Positions 8,320 through 19,699 of a stretch of DNA of 64,000 nt are shown in pieces. Position 1 is the first letter of the stretch. The number at the start of each line of letters is the position of its first letter. The stretch is from NCBI RefSeq assembly GCF_009498455.1, contig NZ_CP045644.1:3723001-3787000 (forward strand), read 5' to 3'. A program made the translations under genes and the position numbers. The notes beneath the pieces were generated by a model. That model was not told the DNA's origin, made no database searches, and was given only the letters and a program-made list of their open reading frames with translations. Source of the stretch: Variovorax paradoxus (GTDB lineage Bacteria > Pseudomonadota > Gammaproteobacteria > Burkholderiales > Burkholderiaceae_C).

Positions 8320-8703
8320 TCAGTCGGCACGCCAGACGAGGTGCAGGTCGCCATCCACGAATCCCAGGGACACAGCGCGAGCAGCCTTCAGGCGCGCAGC
8401 GCCCGCAGACGGGGCGTCCAGGTAGCGAAGAATCATCTGTGAGATGGCCTGCAGGCCTGCCTCCCAGTCCGGTCCCACCACTTCGCTCGCGATCTCGAAA
8501 CGTGGCGATGAGGACATGAAGATGTCGTCGCAGGCCCAGTCGGAATCTTCGGGGTCGTAGGTCGGCGCCCCCACGAGTTCGAGGTCGTAAGTCGTCGAAC
8601 TGTCGTAGAGGTTGAAGTGAAAAGCGGCGATGCCTTCAGGCAGCGGCGCAGAGATGGCGGCATCGATCCAGGTGGCCAGATCGGCGAAGAGAGAGTCGTT
8701 CAT
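8320..8703 (-). CDS. Small acidic cytosolic protein of unknown function
   Basis: I do not recognise this 127-residue protein. It starts MNDSLFADLATWIDAAI, has no signal peptide or membrane segment, is acidic (for example TYDPEDSDWACDD) and reads as a compact mixed alpha/beta domain with a central FHFNLYDSSTTYDLELVG strand pair. Size and composition recall single-domain immunity-like or SMI1-like proteins, but no signature residue supports that. It lies alone between the convergent cadA gene and the CMD-family gene, which is on the same strand. GC content and codon use match the surroundings, and the translation is protein-like rather than the Arg/Pro-rich output of shadow frames, so I take it as real. 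Confidence 0.65.
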   Translation of the reverse strand: MNDSLFADLATWIDAAISAPLPEGIAAFHFNLYDSSTTYDLELVGAPTYDPEDSDWACDDIFMSSSPRFEIASEVVGPDWEAGLQAISQMILRYLDAPSAGAARLKAARAVSLGFVDGDLHLVWRAD

Positions 8704-8772
8704 GAGGCTGAAGTGGCTGGGTTTCCGATCATGCGCATTCGGATTTCTAGCACGGCCACAAGGCGTCTGAAC

Positions 8773-9363
8773 TCACCAGCGCGCCGCCCACGTCTCCAGC
8801 GGCACCCGCGCCGCATTGCATACATAGCTCACCGCGTGGTACCACCCCGCGAGCATCATCAGCTCGATGAGTTGCGCGTGGCTCCAGTGCGCGTTCAGGG
8901 CTTCCCACAGCGCATCGTCGATGGTGCCGGTGTCGTGCAACTGATCGACCATTGCAATCAGCAATGCGTCTTTCGGCGCCAGCTGTGCAAGGTCCCCATC
9001 CATCGACGCCGTCGCGCGCCGCTCGGCTTCACCCAGGCCGGCCGCGTCGGCGAAGCCGGTCCAGTGCACGCCCCATTCGTATTCGGCGCCGCAGCGCGCA
9101 CAGGCCCGCAGGATGACCAGTTCGCGGTCGCGCAGCTCGATGGCGGCGTGGCGGCCCAGCAGGTAGCGGCCAAGGTCGAGCGTGCGCTCGGCCAGCGCGG
9201 GGTTCACGGCCAGCACCTTGAAGAGCGACAGCACCTCGGGCGCCTGCGGCGGTGTCATGCGTTTGAGCAGCGTGCCGATGGCGTCGGGGTAGGGCGGCTC
9301 GAGCGGCGCGATCCTCGGGGCCGGGATGGGCAGGGCAGTGGAAGGCACGGTGATTCCTTTCAT
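8773..9363 (-). CDS. Carboxymuconolactone decarboxylase / AhpD-like protein
   Basis: The 196-residue product belongs to the CMD family, all-helical proteins that include gamma-carboxymuconolactone decarboxylases and AhpD-like peroxidases. The family core is visible: RDRELVILRACARCGAEYEW followed by GVHWTGFADAAGLG, with the YEW and His of the active-site region. The second half has the helix DALLIAMVDQLHDTGTI. The ATG at 9363 is chosen because it begins directly beside the shared operator region; a longer frame would run into it. It is divergent from an HxlR regulator at 9459, a pairing common for redox- or quinone-responsive control. The substrate is unknown. Confidence 0.8.
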   Translation of the reverse strand: MKGITVPSTALPIPAPRIAPLEPPYPDAIGTLLKRMTPPQAPEVLSLFKVLAVNPALAERTLDLGRYLLGRHAAIELRDRELVILRACARCGAEYEWGVHWTGFADAAGLGEAERRATASMDGDLAQLAPKDALLIAMVDQLHDTGTIDDALWEALNAHWSHAQLIELMMLAGWYHAVSYVCNAARVPLETWAARW

Positions 9364-9379
9364 AGAATGCGGTGGAATC

Positions 9380-9396
9380 GCTACGGAATGCGTAGC
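9380..9396. promoter_or_regulatory. HxlR operator, copy 1
   Basis: GCTACG-GAATG-CGTAGC is an inverted repeat with 6-bp perfect arms. It lies 17 bases before the CMD-family start codon. The same arm sequence recurs in copy 2 at 9414-9430, centred 34 bases away. Confidence 0.7.
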
Positions 9397-9413
9397 GACC
9401 AATGCAGTCTATG

Positions 9414-9430
9414 GCTACGAAATTCGTAGC
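9414..9430. promoter_or_regulatory. HxlR operator, copy 2
   Basis: GCTACGAAATTCGTAGC is a perfect 17-bp palindrome around a central A. It repeats the GCTACG/CGTAGC arms of copy 1 and lies 29 bases before the HxlR start. HxlR/YodB-type dimers bind this kind of site, so both divergent genes are probably controlled by the neighbouring regulator. Confidence 0.75.
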
Positions 9431-9458
9431 GCAAGGCCTGCGTCAACGAGGAAGACAC

Positions 9459-9782
9459 ATGGATGACACTGAGGCCTCCGCACCCGCCCCGCGCCGACCC
9501 ATCATGCGGCTGCTGGAACAACTGGGCCGCAAGGGCACGCTGCGCCTTTTGTGGGAGCTGCGCGACGGCCAGCCGCAGAGTTTTCGGGTGCTGCGCGAGC
9601 ACGCCGACCAGATGTCGCCCTCGGTGCTGAACGACCGGCTCAAGGAGCTGCGCACAGCCGGCATCGTCACGCTGTCCGATGCGGGCTACGTGCTCACCGA
9701 GGCGGGCGGCGAGCTCGTCAAGCGGTTGACGCCGCTCAACCAGTGGGCCGACCGGTGGATCGAGCCCGGAGCGTCGAACTAA
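9459..9782 (+). CDS. HxlR-family winged-helix regulator
   Basis: This 107-residue protein is a MarR-like winged-helix repressor or activator of the HxlR family. The family pattern is clear: MRLLEQLGRKGTLRLLWELRDG, then the recognition helix region MSPSVLNDRLKELRTAGIV and the wing VLTEAGGELVKRL. The cysteine that YodB/HypR members use as redox sensor near the N-terminus is absent, so a small ligand is more likely than thiol sensing. The ATG at 9459 is used because MDDTEAS is a normal family N-terminus and a GAGGAAG ribosome site precedes it; an in-frame ATG at 9402 would place the start between the operators. Confidence 0.85.
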   Translation: MDDTEASAPAPRRPIMRLLEQLGRKGTLRLLWELRDGQPQSFRVLREHADQMSPSVLNDRLKELRTAGIVTLSDAGYVLTEAGGELVKRLTPLNQWADRWIEPGASN

Positions 9783-9821
9783 CATCGAGCGAGTTCTTTC
9801 GCCCTCACGGTTTTCCCGCCC

Positions 9822-11072
9822 ATGTCCGTCACCACCCTCCTGCTGCAACTCGTCGTCATCCTCACCACCGCGCGCCTGTGCGGCTGGGTGCTGCGCCATG
9901 TGGGGCAGCCGAGCGTGGTGGGAGAAATGGCCGCGGGGCTGATGCTCGGGCCGGCGGTGATGGGCACGCTCTTTCCGTCGCTGCATGTGCAGCTGTTCGC
10001 CAAGGAGTCGCTGCAGGGGCTGTCGTCGCTGGCGACGGTGGGGCTGGTGCTGTTCATGTTCGTCGTCGGCCTGGAGCTGCGGGCCACGCGCAACATGCGC
10101 GCGCAGCTCAAGGCGGCGGGGGCGGTGGGCGTGCTGAGCGTGGCGGTGCCGGTGGTGCTGGGCATCGCGATCTCGCCGATGCTGCATCCCACCCTCGCAC
10201 CGGCCGGCGTGGGCTTCTGGCCCTTTGCGCTGTTCATGGCGGCGGCGCTGTCGATCACGGCGTTTCCGGTAATGGCGCGCATCCTGAAAGACCGCGGCAT
10301 GACGCGCACGCCCTTCGGCCAGCTCTCGCTGAGCGCGGCGGCGGTGGTCGATGTGTTCGCGTGGATCCTGCTGGCCTTCGTGGTCGCGACCATCGGTGCG
10401 GGCGAGGGCTATGCCGGGCTGCTCAAGACCTCGGTCGGCGTGGTGGTGCTGCTGGCTTTCCTGTTCTTCGGGCTGAAGCCGGCCTTTGCGTGGCTGCTGC
10501 GCGTGAAGGCCCCCGACGGCGAGCCGTCGACCACGCTGATGGCCTCGCTCATGATCGGCCTCCTGCTGTGCGCGCTGCTCACCGAATGGCTGCACCTGCA
10601 TGCGGTGTTCGGTGCCTTCCTGTTCGGCGCCTGCCTGCCGCGCGACGACCGTCTGCTGCGCTCGCTGAGCGAGCGCATCGAACCCATCTCCATCGTCGTG
10701 CTGATGCCGCTGTTCTTCGCGCTCGCGGGGCTGGGCACCACGGCCAACGCGTTCTCGGGCGCGAGCCTGGGCGCGATGCTGCTGATCGTGGGCGTGGCCA
10801 CCGTGGGCAAGATCGCGGGCGGCGCGGCGGGCGCGCGCATCGCGGGCTACAGCTGGCGCGACAGCCTGGCCACGGGCTCGCTCATGAACGCGCGCGGGCT
10901 CATGGAGCTTATCGTCATGAAGATCGGCCTCGACGTCGGCCTGATTGGCCCCGAGCTGTTCACCATGCTGCTGGTGATGGCGCTCGCCACCACCGCGATG
11001 ACCGGGCCGCTGATGACGCTGTGCATCGGCCGCAAGGCCCGGGTGGCCGGGACGGCGCACGCCGAGTCCTGA
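9822..11072 (+). CDS. Monovalent cation:proton antiporter, CPA2 family
   Basis: The product (416 residues) is an inner-membrane Na+/H+ or K+/H+ exchanger with about twelve hydrophobic segments. The CPA2 pattern is seen in LCGWVLRHVGQPSVVGEMAAGLMLGPAVMG near the N-terminus (the first helix and loop), in VGLELRATR, and in SITAFPVMARIL. The C-terminal part contains the NARGLMELIVMKIGLDVGLI motif. At this length it lacks the cytosolic RCK/TrkA-N regulatory domain of KefB/KefC, so it is closer to the short NapA/GerN-like antiporters. It follows the HxlR gene after 39 bases and may be transcribed with it, but a functional link is not evident. Confidence 0.88.
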   Translation: MSVTTLLLQLVVILTTARLCGWVLRHVGQPSVVGEMAAGLMLGPAVMGTLFPSLHVQLFAKESLQGLSSLATVGLVLFMFVVGLELRATRNMRAQLKAAGAVGVLSVAVPVVLGIAISPMLHPTLAPAGVGFWPFALFMAAALSITAFPVMARILKDRGMTRTPFGQLSLSAAAVVDVFAWILLAFVVATIGAGEGYAGLLKTSVGVVVLLAFLFFGLKPAFAWLLRVKAPDGEPSTTLMASLMIGLLLCALLTEWLHLHAVFGAFLFGACLPRDDRLLRSLSERIEPISIVVLMPLFFALAGLGTTANAFSGASLGAMLLIVGVATVGKIAGGAAGARIAGYSWRDSLATGSLMNARGLMELIVMKIGLDVGLIGPELFTMLLVMALATTAMTGPLMTLCIGRKARVAGTAHAES

Positions 11073-11090
11073 GCCCGCACGTCGGCGTTC

Positions 11091-12416
11091 TCAGCCGTTG
11101 CGCCGCACGCTGAAGCCGATGCGCGTCTGCCCGTCCTGGCTCGATGCGAACACCTCGCCGCCGTGCATGCGCGCAATCGCTTCGACGATCGACAGGCCCA
11201 GCCCGTGGTGGCGCGTGGAACCGTCGCGTGCCTGTGCCGCGCGGTAGAAGCGCTCGAACAGGCGCGGCAGCGCTTCGGGGGCGATGGGCGCGCCGCGGTT
11301 GATCACGGTGACCGTGCTGTGTTCTGCGTCGACGGCCGCGATCTCGATGCGCACCGTCGAGGCCGGTTCGGCAAAGCGGATCGCATTGCCCAGCAGGTTG
11401 AACAGGGCGCGACGGATCAGCCCCGCGTCCGCCTCGACCGCACCTTCGCCATGCACCTCGGCGCGCAGGCCGGCCTCGTCGAGCATGGCGTCGTAGAAGT
11501 CGATCACGTCGCGCGCCTGGTCTGCCAGGTTCACCTGCGCCTTCGAGCGCGCCGAAGTGCCGCGGTCGGCGTTGGAAAGAAACAGCATGTCGGTCACGAT
11601 GCCCGACAGCCGCCCCATCTCTTCGAGGTTGGAGGCCAGCACGCCCTGCAGTTCTTCGTTGCTGCGCGGACGCGTCAACGCCACTTCGGTGGAGCCCAGC
11701 AGGTTGGCCAGCGGCGTGCGCAGCTCGTGCGCCACGTCGGCGTTGAACGACTCCAGCTGCACGTAGGCGCGCTGCACGCGCATCAGCAGCGCATTGAACT
11801 GCGTGATCCAGGGGCGAAGTTCTTCCGCGAAGGCGTCGGCGTCGATGGGCTGGTGAATGCGATCGGGCGTGATGGCCGCGGTGCGCTCGGCCAGCGCCTT
11901 CAGCGGCCGCAGCCCGCGCCGCACCAGCCACATGCCGGTGAGCGACACCAGCGCCGTGCCGAGCACCACCGCGCCCAGCAGCGTCCAGGCCAGCCGCTCG
12001 AGCAGCCGCGTGTCTTGCGCGATGTTCACGCCCACCTGCACCGAGAGGTTGGTGTGAAAGTCGGCGTGCTGCCAGGGCACGACGATGGCGCGCCGCAGCC
12101 AGTGGCCCTGCGGCGGCGGCGTGGACTGGAAGAGCGGCTTGCCGGCGTTCGCGATCGACAAGGTCACGTCGTCCTGCATCGAGAAGAAGTCGTCGAGCTT
12201 GTGGCGCAGAAAGACGAGGTCGCCGCCTTTCTCCGCCTCTTTGAGCAGGTGCTGCACGAGCACCGTCTTCTGGTCGAGCGCGTCGCGCTGCTTGGCACCG
12301 AAGCTCCAGGCCGTGACGAAGTAGATTGCCAGGCAGATGATGCTCAGGCCGAACAGCGTCTGCGCGGCGAACCAGAACGAGAGCCGGCTTTGGATGGAAT
12401 GCGGTTTCGGGCTCAT
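11091..12416 (-). CDS. czcS: Heavy-metal sensor histidine kinase (CzcS/CusS-like)
   Basis: This 441-residue inner-membrane kinase would sense periplasmic metal and phosphorylate the regulator encoded just upstream. It has a first membrane segment near residues 15-36, a periplasmic sensor of about 120 residues, a second segment near 165-187 with the HAMP linker [18 protein letters not shown], the H-box [19 protein letters not shown] and a catalytic domain with N-box [12 protein letters not shown] and [16 protein letters not shown]. The ATG overlaps the stop of the regulator gene as ATGA (12413-12416), so the two are translationally coupled. Divergence from czcICBA points to that operon as the target; by sequence alone it could also be CusS- or IrlS-like. 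Confidence 0.9.
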   Translation of the reverse strand: MSPKPHSIQSRLSFWFAAQTLFGLSIICLAIYFVTAWSFGAKQRDALDQKTVLVQHLLKEAEKGGDLVFLRHKLDDFFSMQDDVTLSIANAGKPLFQSTPPPQGHWLRRAIVVPWQHADFHTNLSVQVGVNIAQDTRLLERLAWTLLGAVVLGTALVSLTGMWLVRRGLRPLKALAERTAAITPDRIHQPIDADAFAEELRPWITQFNALLMRVQRAYVQLESFNADVAHELRTPLANLLGSTEVALTRPRSNEELQGVLASNLEEMGRLSGIVTDMLFLSNADRGTSARSKAQVNLADQARDVIDFYDAMLDEAGLRAEVHGEGAVEADAGLIRRALFNLLGNAIRFAEPASTVRIEIAAVDAEHSTVTVINRGAPIAPEALPRLFERFYRAAQARDGSTRHHGLGLSIVEAIARMHGGEVFASSQDGQTRIGFSVRRNG

Positions 12417-13090
12417 GCCCAGGAGCGGTCTTCCAGGACGTAGCCCATGCCGCGCACCGTGTGCAGCAGCTTCACGTCGAAGGGATCGTCGATCTTGCTG
12501 CGCAGGCGGCGAATGGCCACCTCGACCACGTTGGTGTCGCTGTCGAAGTTCATGTCCCACACCTGCTCGGCGAGCGTGGAGCGCGACAAGATCTGTCCGC
12601 GCCGGCGCAGCAGCACCACGAGCAGCGTGAACTCCTTGGCCGTGAGGTCCAGCCGCGTGCGGTTGCGCACGCACTTGCGGCTCACAAGATCAAGCTCCAG
12701 GTCGGCCAGCCGCAGCACCGTCGGCTCCTGCGTCTTGCCGCGCCGCAGCAGCGCCTGCACGCGCGCCAGCAGCTCCGAGAAAGAGAAGGGCTTCACCAGG
12801 TAGTCGTCGGCGCCTTGCTGCAGGCCCTGCACGCGGTCTTCGACCTTGTCGCGCGCGGTGAGCACCAGGACGGGCACGTTCTTCGTGCGGCGAATGGCCT
12901 GCAGCACGGCAAAGCCGTCGATGCCGGGCAGCATCACGTCGAGCAGCACCAGCGCGTATTCGCCCTCGGTGGCGAGGTAGCGGCCTTCGATGCCATCGCG
13001 GGCAATGTCGACGACGTAGCCGTTTTCCTCCAGCCCTTTTTTGAGGTAGTCGCCCAGTTTGGGTTCGTCTTCGATGACAAGAATTCGCAT
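12413..13090 (-). CDS. czcR: Heavy-metal response regulator, OmpR family (CzcR/CusR-like)
   Basis: The product (225 residues) is a two-domain transcription factor. The receiver domain begins [20 protein letters not shown], with the phospho-acceptor Asp in [10 protein letters not shown] and the lysine in DDYLVKPF. The C-terminal winged helix ends in [15 protein letters not shown] and [10 protein letters not shown], typical for CusR/CzcR/IrlR. The start is placed at MRILV; an ATG 18 bases upstream is less usual for the family. It is the first gene of the pair with the kinase and is divergent from czcI, with 162 bases in between that hold two dyads. Confidence 0.92.
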   Translation of the reverse strand: MRILVIEDEPKLGDYLKKGLEENGYVVDIARDGIEGRYLATEGEYALVLLDVMLPGIDGFAVLQAIRRTKNVPVLVLTARDKVEDRVQGLQQGADDYLVKPFSFSELLARVQALLRRGKTQEPTVLRLADLELDLVSRKCVRNRTRLDLTAKEFTLLVVLLRRRGQILSRSTLAEQVWDMNFDSDTNVVEVAIRRLRSKIDDPFDVKLLHTVRGMGYVLEDRSWA

Positions 13091-13140
13091 GGTACGGATC
13101 GTACCCAATGCCTCTCGGGACGCTGGTTACGATTTAGTAA
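13091..13140. promoter_or_regulatory. Two dyads in the czcR / czcI divergent region
   Basis: GGTACG-GAT-CGTACC (13091-13105) is a 6-bp perfect inverted repeat touching the czcR start codon. A second, TTAC-GATTTA-GTAA (13127-13140), has the half-site spacing seen for OmpR-family metal regulators. Either could be the binding site of the regulator; autoregulation is likely given the position. The remaining region up to 13252 shows no further clear element. Confidence 0.45.
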
Positions 13141-13252
13141 TCCTATTGAAAGACAAAGCGCCGACATGGCGTCGTACAGTGCGCCGGGCCCTCGGTTCGC
13201 AGGGCTTTTGTCGCTCGGCGCATCACGCGCCGTCGATATACTTTTGTCAACC

Positions 13253-13627
13253 ATGCGCCGCTGGCTTTTGATTTTCCTGCTGTTCCTCTTGCCTTTCCAG
13301 TACAGCTGGGCGGCATCGGCAGCCTATTGCCTGCACGAAGGCGATACCGGAAAAGGCCACTGGGGCCACCACGAAAGCGAGCCGCATGGCACCGACCGCA
13401 CCCACGCGGGCGACGGCGCCAAGAAAGACAGCACCCGCCAGCCCAACGCAGCGGTCGGCCATTGCATCGTGGCCCACTTCGGGCAGGCCCAGCATGCGGA
13501 CACCGCCGCCGCGCTGCCGGCCGACGCGCCTGTGGCCTCGCAGGTGCTGCGCGCCGTTTCCACCGAACGCTTCACCTCGCACATCGCCGAAGTGCCGGTG
13601 CGCCCCGACGGGTCTCTCGCCGCCTGA
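13253..13627 (+). CDS. czcI: CzcI-like small periplasmic protein of the cation efflux operon
   Basis: This 124-residue exported protein opens with MRRWLLIFLLFLLPFQYSWA, a signal sequence almost diagnostic for CzcI-type proteins, and the mature part begins SAAYCLHE and is rich in histidine (GHWGHHESEPHG). CzcI precedes czcC in Cupriavidus and is thought to modulate the operon or bind metal in the periplasm. The ATG at 13253 is chosen because it is the only start that gives the signal peptide; no strong ribosome site is visible. czcC follows 104 bases later, a gap that contains a long inverted repeat. Confidence 0.82.
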   Translation: MRRWLLIFLLFLLPFQYSWAASAAYCLHEGDTGKGHWGHHESEPHGTDRTHAGDGAKKDSTRQPNAAVGHCIVAHFGQAQHADTAAALPADAPVASQVLRAVSTERFTSHIAEVPVRPDGSLAA

Positions 13628-13694
13628 TTCGGCGAGAGCACCGCACCTTTTCTCTTTTCTGATTTCAACCATCAGCTGAGCGCTTCTCGCCGAA
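13628..13694 (+). repeat. Inverted repeat between czcI and czcC
   Basis: TTCGGCGAGA (13628-13637) and TCTCGCCGAA (13685-13694) are exact reverse complements, 47 bases apart, starting right after the czcI stop. In RNA they could form a long-range stem that closes the intercistronic region. No T-tract follows, so attenuation or processing is as plausible as termination. Confidence 0.45.
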
Positions 13695-13731
13695 TTCGTC
13701 CGTCCGTTGTTTTGCAACCCAGGAGAATTCG

Positions 13732-15060
13732 ATGCGCACGCTTTTCGTGCCGCTGGCCGTGTTGGCCTTGGCGGTACCCCCGGCCTTTTCACAGCAGAGC
13801 CCGCAGACAGCCGGTCCCTCGTCGTCCCTTTCGGCCGTCGCCCGCACGCTGGAGCCCGAAGGCCCGCTGACGCTGCGCGCCGCCGTTGCGCTGGCGCTGC
13901 AGGCCAACCCGGGCCTGTCGGCCGCGCGGCATGAGCAGGCGGCCGCCGACGGTGCCGTCGTGCAGGCCGGCGCCTGGCCCAACCCCACGCTCGACACGCA
14001 GCTGGAGGACGTGCGCCGCAACAACCGCACGACCACGCTGCAGCTGAGCCAGCCCATCGAGCTGGGCGGCAAGCGCGCCGCGCGCGTCACGGCGGCCGAG
14101 CGTGCGCGCGACCAGGCGGCGTCGGCGCTGTCGGCGCGGCGCGCCGAACTGCGTGCGTCGGCCGTCACCGCCTTCTTCGATGTGCTGACCGCGCAGGAGC
14201 GCCTGCGGCTGGCGCAAGACTCGGTGGGGCTCGCGCAGATCGCCACCCGCGCCGCGGCCAACCGCGTGGCGGCCGGCAAGGTGTCGCCGCTCGAGGAAAC
14301 CAAGGCGCGCGTGGCCGAGGCCGGCATCCGCGTCGAACTGCTGCAGGCCGAAGGCACGCTGCGCGCGTCGCGCCAGCTGCTGGCCGCGCTGTGGGGCAAC
14401 CCGGCGCCGCGCTTCACGCAGGTGGAAGGCGCGGTCGACCAGCTGCCCGCGCAGGCCGCTGCGCCCGAGGTGGCGCGCCGCCTGCCGGATGCGCCCGTGC
14501 TGCGCCAGGCGCGGCTCGAGGTCGAGCGCCGCCGCGCGCTCAGCGACCTGGAACAGGCCCGGCGCATTCCCGACGTGACCGTGTCGCTCGGCGTCAAGCG
14601 CGTGCCCGCGTCCGAAGGCGAGGGCGATGCCGTGAGCAGCAGCCGGCGCAACCAGGTGGTGGTGGGCCTGTCGGTGCCGCTGCCGATCTTCGACACCAAC
14701 CGCGGCAACATCACCGAGGCATTGAGCCGCGAAGACAAGGCGCGCGACGAGCTCGCCGCCGCCGAGCTGCAACTGGGCGCCGACGTGGCGCAGGCCAGCG
14801 AGCGCCTGCGCTCCGCGCGCGCCACCGCGCAGACGCTGCAGCGCGACGCACTGCCCGGCGCCGAGACCGCCTACCGCGCCGCCACCAAGGGCTTCGAGTT
14901 GGGCAAGTTCAGCTTTCTCGAAGCGCTCGACGCGCAGCGCACGCTGTTCCAGGTGCGCAACCAGTACCTCGTTGCGCTGGCCGACGCGCACCGCGCGGCC
15001 GGCGAACTCGACCGCCTGCTGGGCACCGAGGGCGACGACCCCTCCGCGAACGTGCGCTGA
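13732..15060 (+). CDS. czcC: Outer membrane factor of the Czc efflux system
   Basis: The 442-residue product is a TolC-like outer-membrane channel that would complete the CzcCBA export path. It has a signal peptide (to about PPAFS), then two outer-membrane-efflux repeats starting at GPLTLRAAVALALQANPGLSAARHE and, in the second half, TVSLGVKRVPASEGEGD. The long helical stretches contain many Ala/Arg/Glu residues as expected for the periplasmic tunnel. The CzcC-specific AWPNPTLDTQLED segment fits heavy-metal rather than drug efflux. CAGGAG precedes the ATG by six bases. It is followed by czcB after 27 bases. Confidence 0.9.
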   Translation: MRTLFVPLAVLALAVPPAFSQQSPQTAGPSSSLSAVARTLEPEGPLTLRAAVALALQANPGLSAARHEQAAADGAVVQAGAWPNPTLDTQLEDVRRNNRTTTLQLSQPIELGGKRAARVTAAERARDQAASALSARRAELRASAVTAFFDVLTAQERLRLAQDSVGLAQIATRAAANRVAAGKVSPLEETKARVAEAGIRVELLQAEGTLRASRQLLAALWGNPAPRFTQVEGAVDQLPAQAAAPEVARRLPDAPVLRQARLEVERRRALSDLEQARRIPDVTVSLGVKRVPASEGEGDAVSSSRRNQVVVGLSVPLPIFDTNRGNITEALSREDKARDELAAAELQLGADVAQASERLRSARATAQTLQRDALPGAETAYRAATKGFELGKFSFLEALDAQRTLFQVRNQYLVALADAHRAAGELDRLLGTEGDDPSANVR

Positions 15061-15087
15061 CGCCACCCCCTGAACCGGATTCCGACC

Positions 15088-16470
15088 ATGACCACACCAC
15101 ACAACCGCACCACGTCCTCCGGCCGCAAGCAGTGGATCGCCATTGCCGCCGTGCTGCTCGCCGGCCTCATCGCCGGCGCGCTCATCTTGCGCACCGCGCC
15201 GTCCAAGTCCGCAGCGGGCGGCCACTCGGAGTCCGCCGGCCATGCCGACGGCGAGCATCACGAGGAAGACAAGGGCCACGCCAAGGGCAAGGAAGACGAC
15301 CACGGCCATTCGCACGACGAAGGCCATGGCGACAAGGAACACCACGCGGAAGAGGGCAAAGAGGCCGGCAAGAACGCAGGCAAGGAAACGCCTGCACCGG
15401 CAGAGCCGCAGAAGGCCGCCGCCAACGCCCACAAGGAAGACGAAGAAAAGATTCCCTTCACCGACGAGCAGGTCAAGGCCGCCGGCATCGCGATCGACAG
15501 CGTCGGCCCGGCGCGCATCAAGACGTCGCTGCAGCTGCCCGGCGAGATCAAGTTCAACGAAGACCGCACGGCGCACGTGGTGCCGCGCGTGGCGGGCGTG
15601 GTCGACAGCGTGTCGGCCAACCTGGGCCAGGAAGTGAAGCGCGGCCAGGTGCTGGCCGTGATCTCCAGCCCCGCGCTCTCGGAGCAGCGCAGCGAGCTGC
15701 AGACGGCGCAGCGCCGGCTGGCGCTGGCGCGCACCACGCACGACCGCGAAAAGAAATTGTGGGAAGAAAAGATCTCCCCGCAACAGGACTACCTGCAGGC
15801 CGAGCAGGCCATGCAGGAAGCGCAGATCGCCGTCGCCAACGCCAACCAGAAGCTGCTGGCACTGGGCGCCACGCCCGGCTCGTCGGCACTGGGCCGCTAC
15901 GAGCTGCGCGCACCCTTCGACGGCATGGTGGTCGAGAAGCACATCTCGCTCGGTGAATCGGTGGGCGAGGCGGTCAACGTGTTCACCATTTCCGACCTGT
16001 CGACCGTGTGGGCCGAGATCAGCGTGCCCGCGAGCAGCCTGAACCTCGTGCGCGTCGGCGAGGCCGTGACCATCCGCGCCGGTTCCTTCGAGCAGGCCGC
16101 GCGCGGCACGGTGTCGTACGTGGGCTCGCTGCTGGGCGCGCAGACGCGCACCGCCACCGCGCGTGTCACGCTCACCAACCCGCAGCGCACCTGGCGCCCG
16201 GGCCTGTTCGTGAACGTGGAGCTGGTGGCGTCGGAAACCGATGCGCCCGTCACCGTGTCGGCCGAAGCGGTGCAGACCGTGGACGACCAGCCCACCGTGT
16301 TCCTGCGCGTGCCCGGCGGCTTCCTGCCGCAGCATGTGAAGACCGGCCGCAGCGACGGCCAGCGCATCGAGATCGTGGGCGGCCTGAAGCCGGGCGTGGC
16401 CTATGCGGCCAGCGGCAGCTTCGTCGTGAAGTCGCAGCAGGGCAAGAGCTCGGCCACGCACACGCATTGA
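15088..16470 (+). CDS. czcB: Periplasmic adaptor of the Czc efflux system
   Basis: This 460-residue membrane-fusion protein links the inner-membrane pump to the outer-membrane channel. After an N-terminal membrane anchor (about residues 16-33) it has an unusual His/Glu/Asp/Lys-rich region (about residues 47-115, e.g. GEHHEEDKGHAKG and DDHGHSHDEGHG), a probable metal-collecting segment. The adaptor core follows: barrel-sandwich half motifs around ARVAGVVDSVSANLGQEVKRGQ-like residues 165-190, a helical hairpin of about 70 residues, the second lipoyl half (LRAPFDGMVVEKHISLGE) and the beta-barrel domain. The gene ends in HTH and is followed by czcA after 10 bases. Confidence 0.9.
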   Translation: MTTPHNRTTSSGRKQWIAIAAVLLAGLIAGALILRTAPSKSAAGGHSESAGHADGEHHEEDKGHAKGKEDDHGHSHDEGHGDKEHHAEEGKEAGKNAGKETPAPAEPQKAAANAHKEDEEKIPFTDEQVKAAGIAIDSVGPARIKTSLQLPGEIKFNEDRTAHVVPRVAGVVDSVSANLGQEVKRGQVLAVISSPALSEQRSELQTAQRRLALARTTHDREKKLWEEKISPQQDYLQAEQAMQEAQIAVANANQKLLALGATPGSSALGRYELRAPFDGMVVEKHISLGESVGEAVNVFTISDLSTVWAEISVPASSLNLVRVGEAVTIRAGSFEQAARGTVSYVGSLLGAQTRTATARVTLTNPQRTWRPGLFVNVELVASETDAPVTVSAEAVQTVDDQPTVFLRVPGGFLPQHVKTGRSDGQRIEIVGGLKPGVAYAASGSFVVKSQQGKSSATHTH

Positions 16471-16480
16471 GGACCGACGC

Positions 16481-19688
<3,208 letters not shown>

Positions 19689-19699
<11 letters not shown>

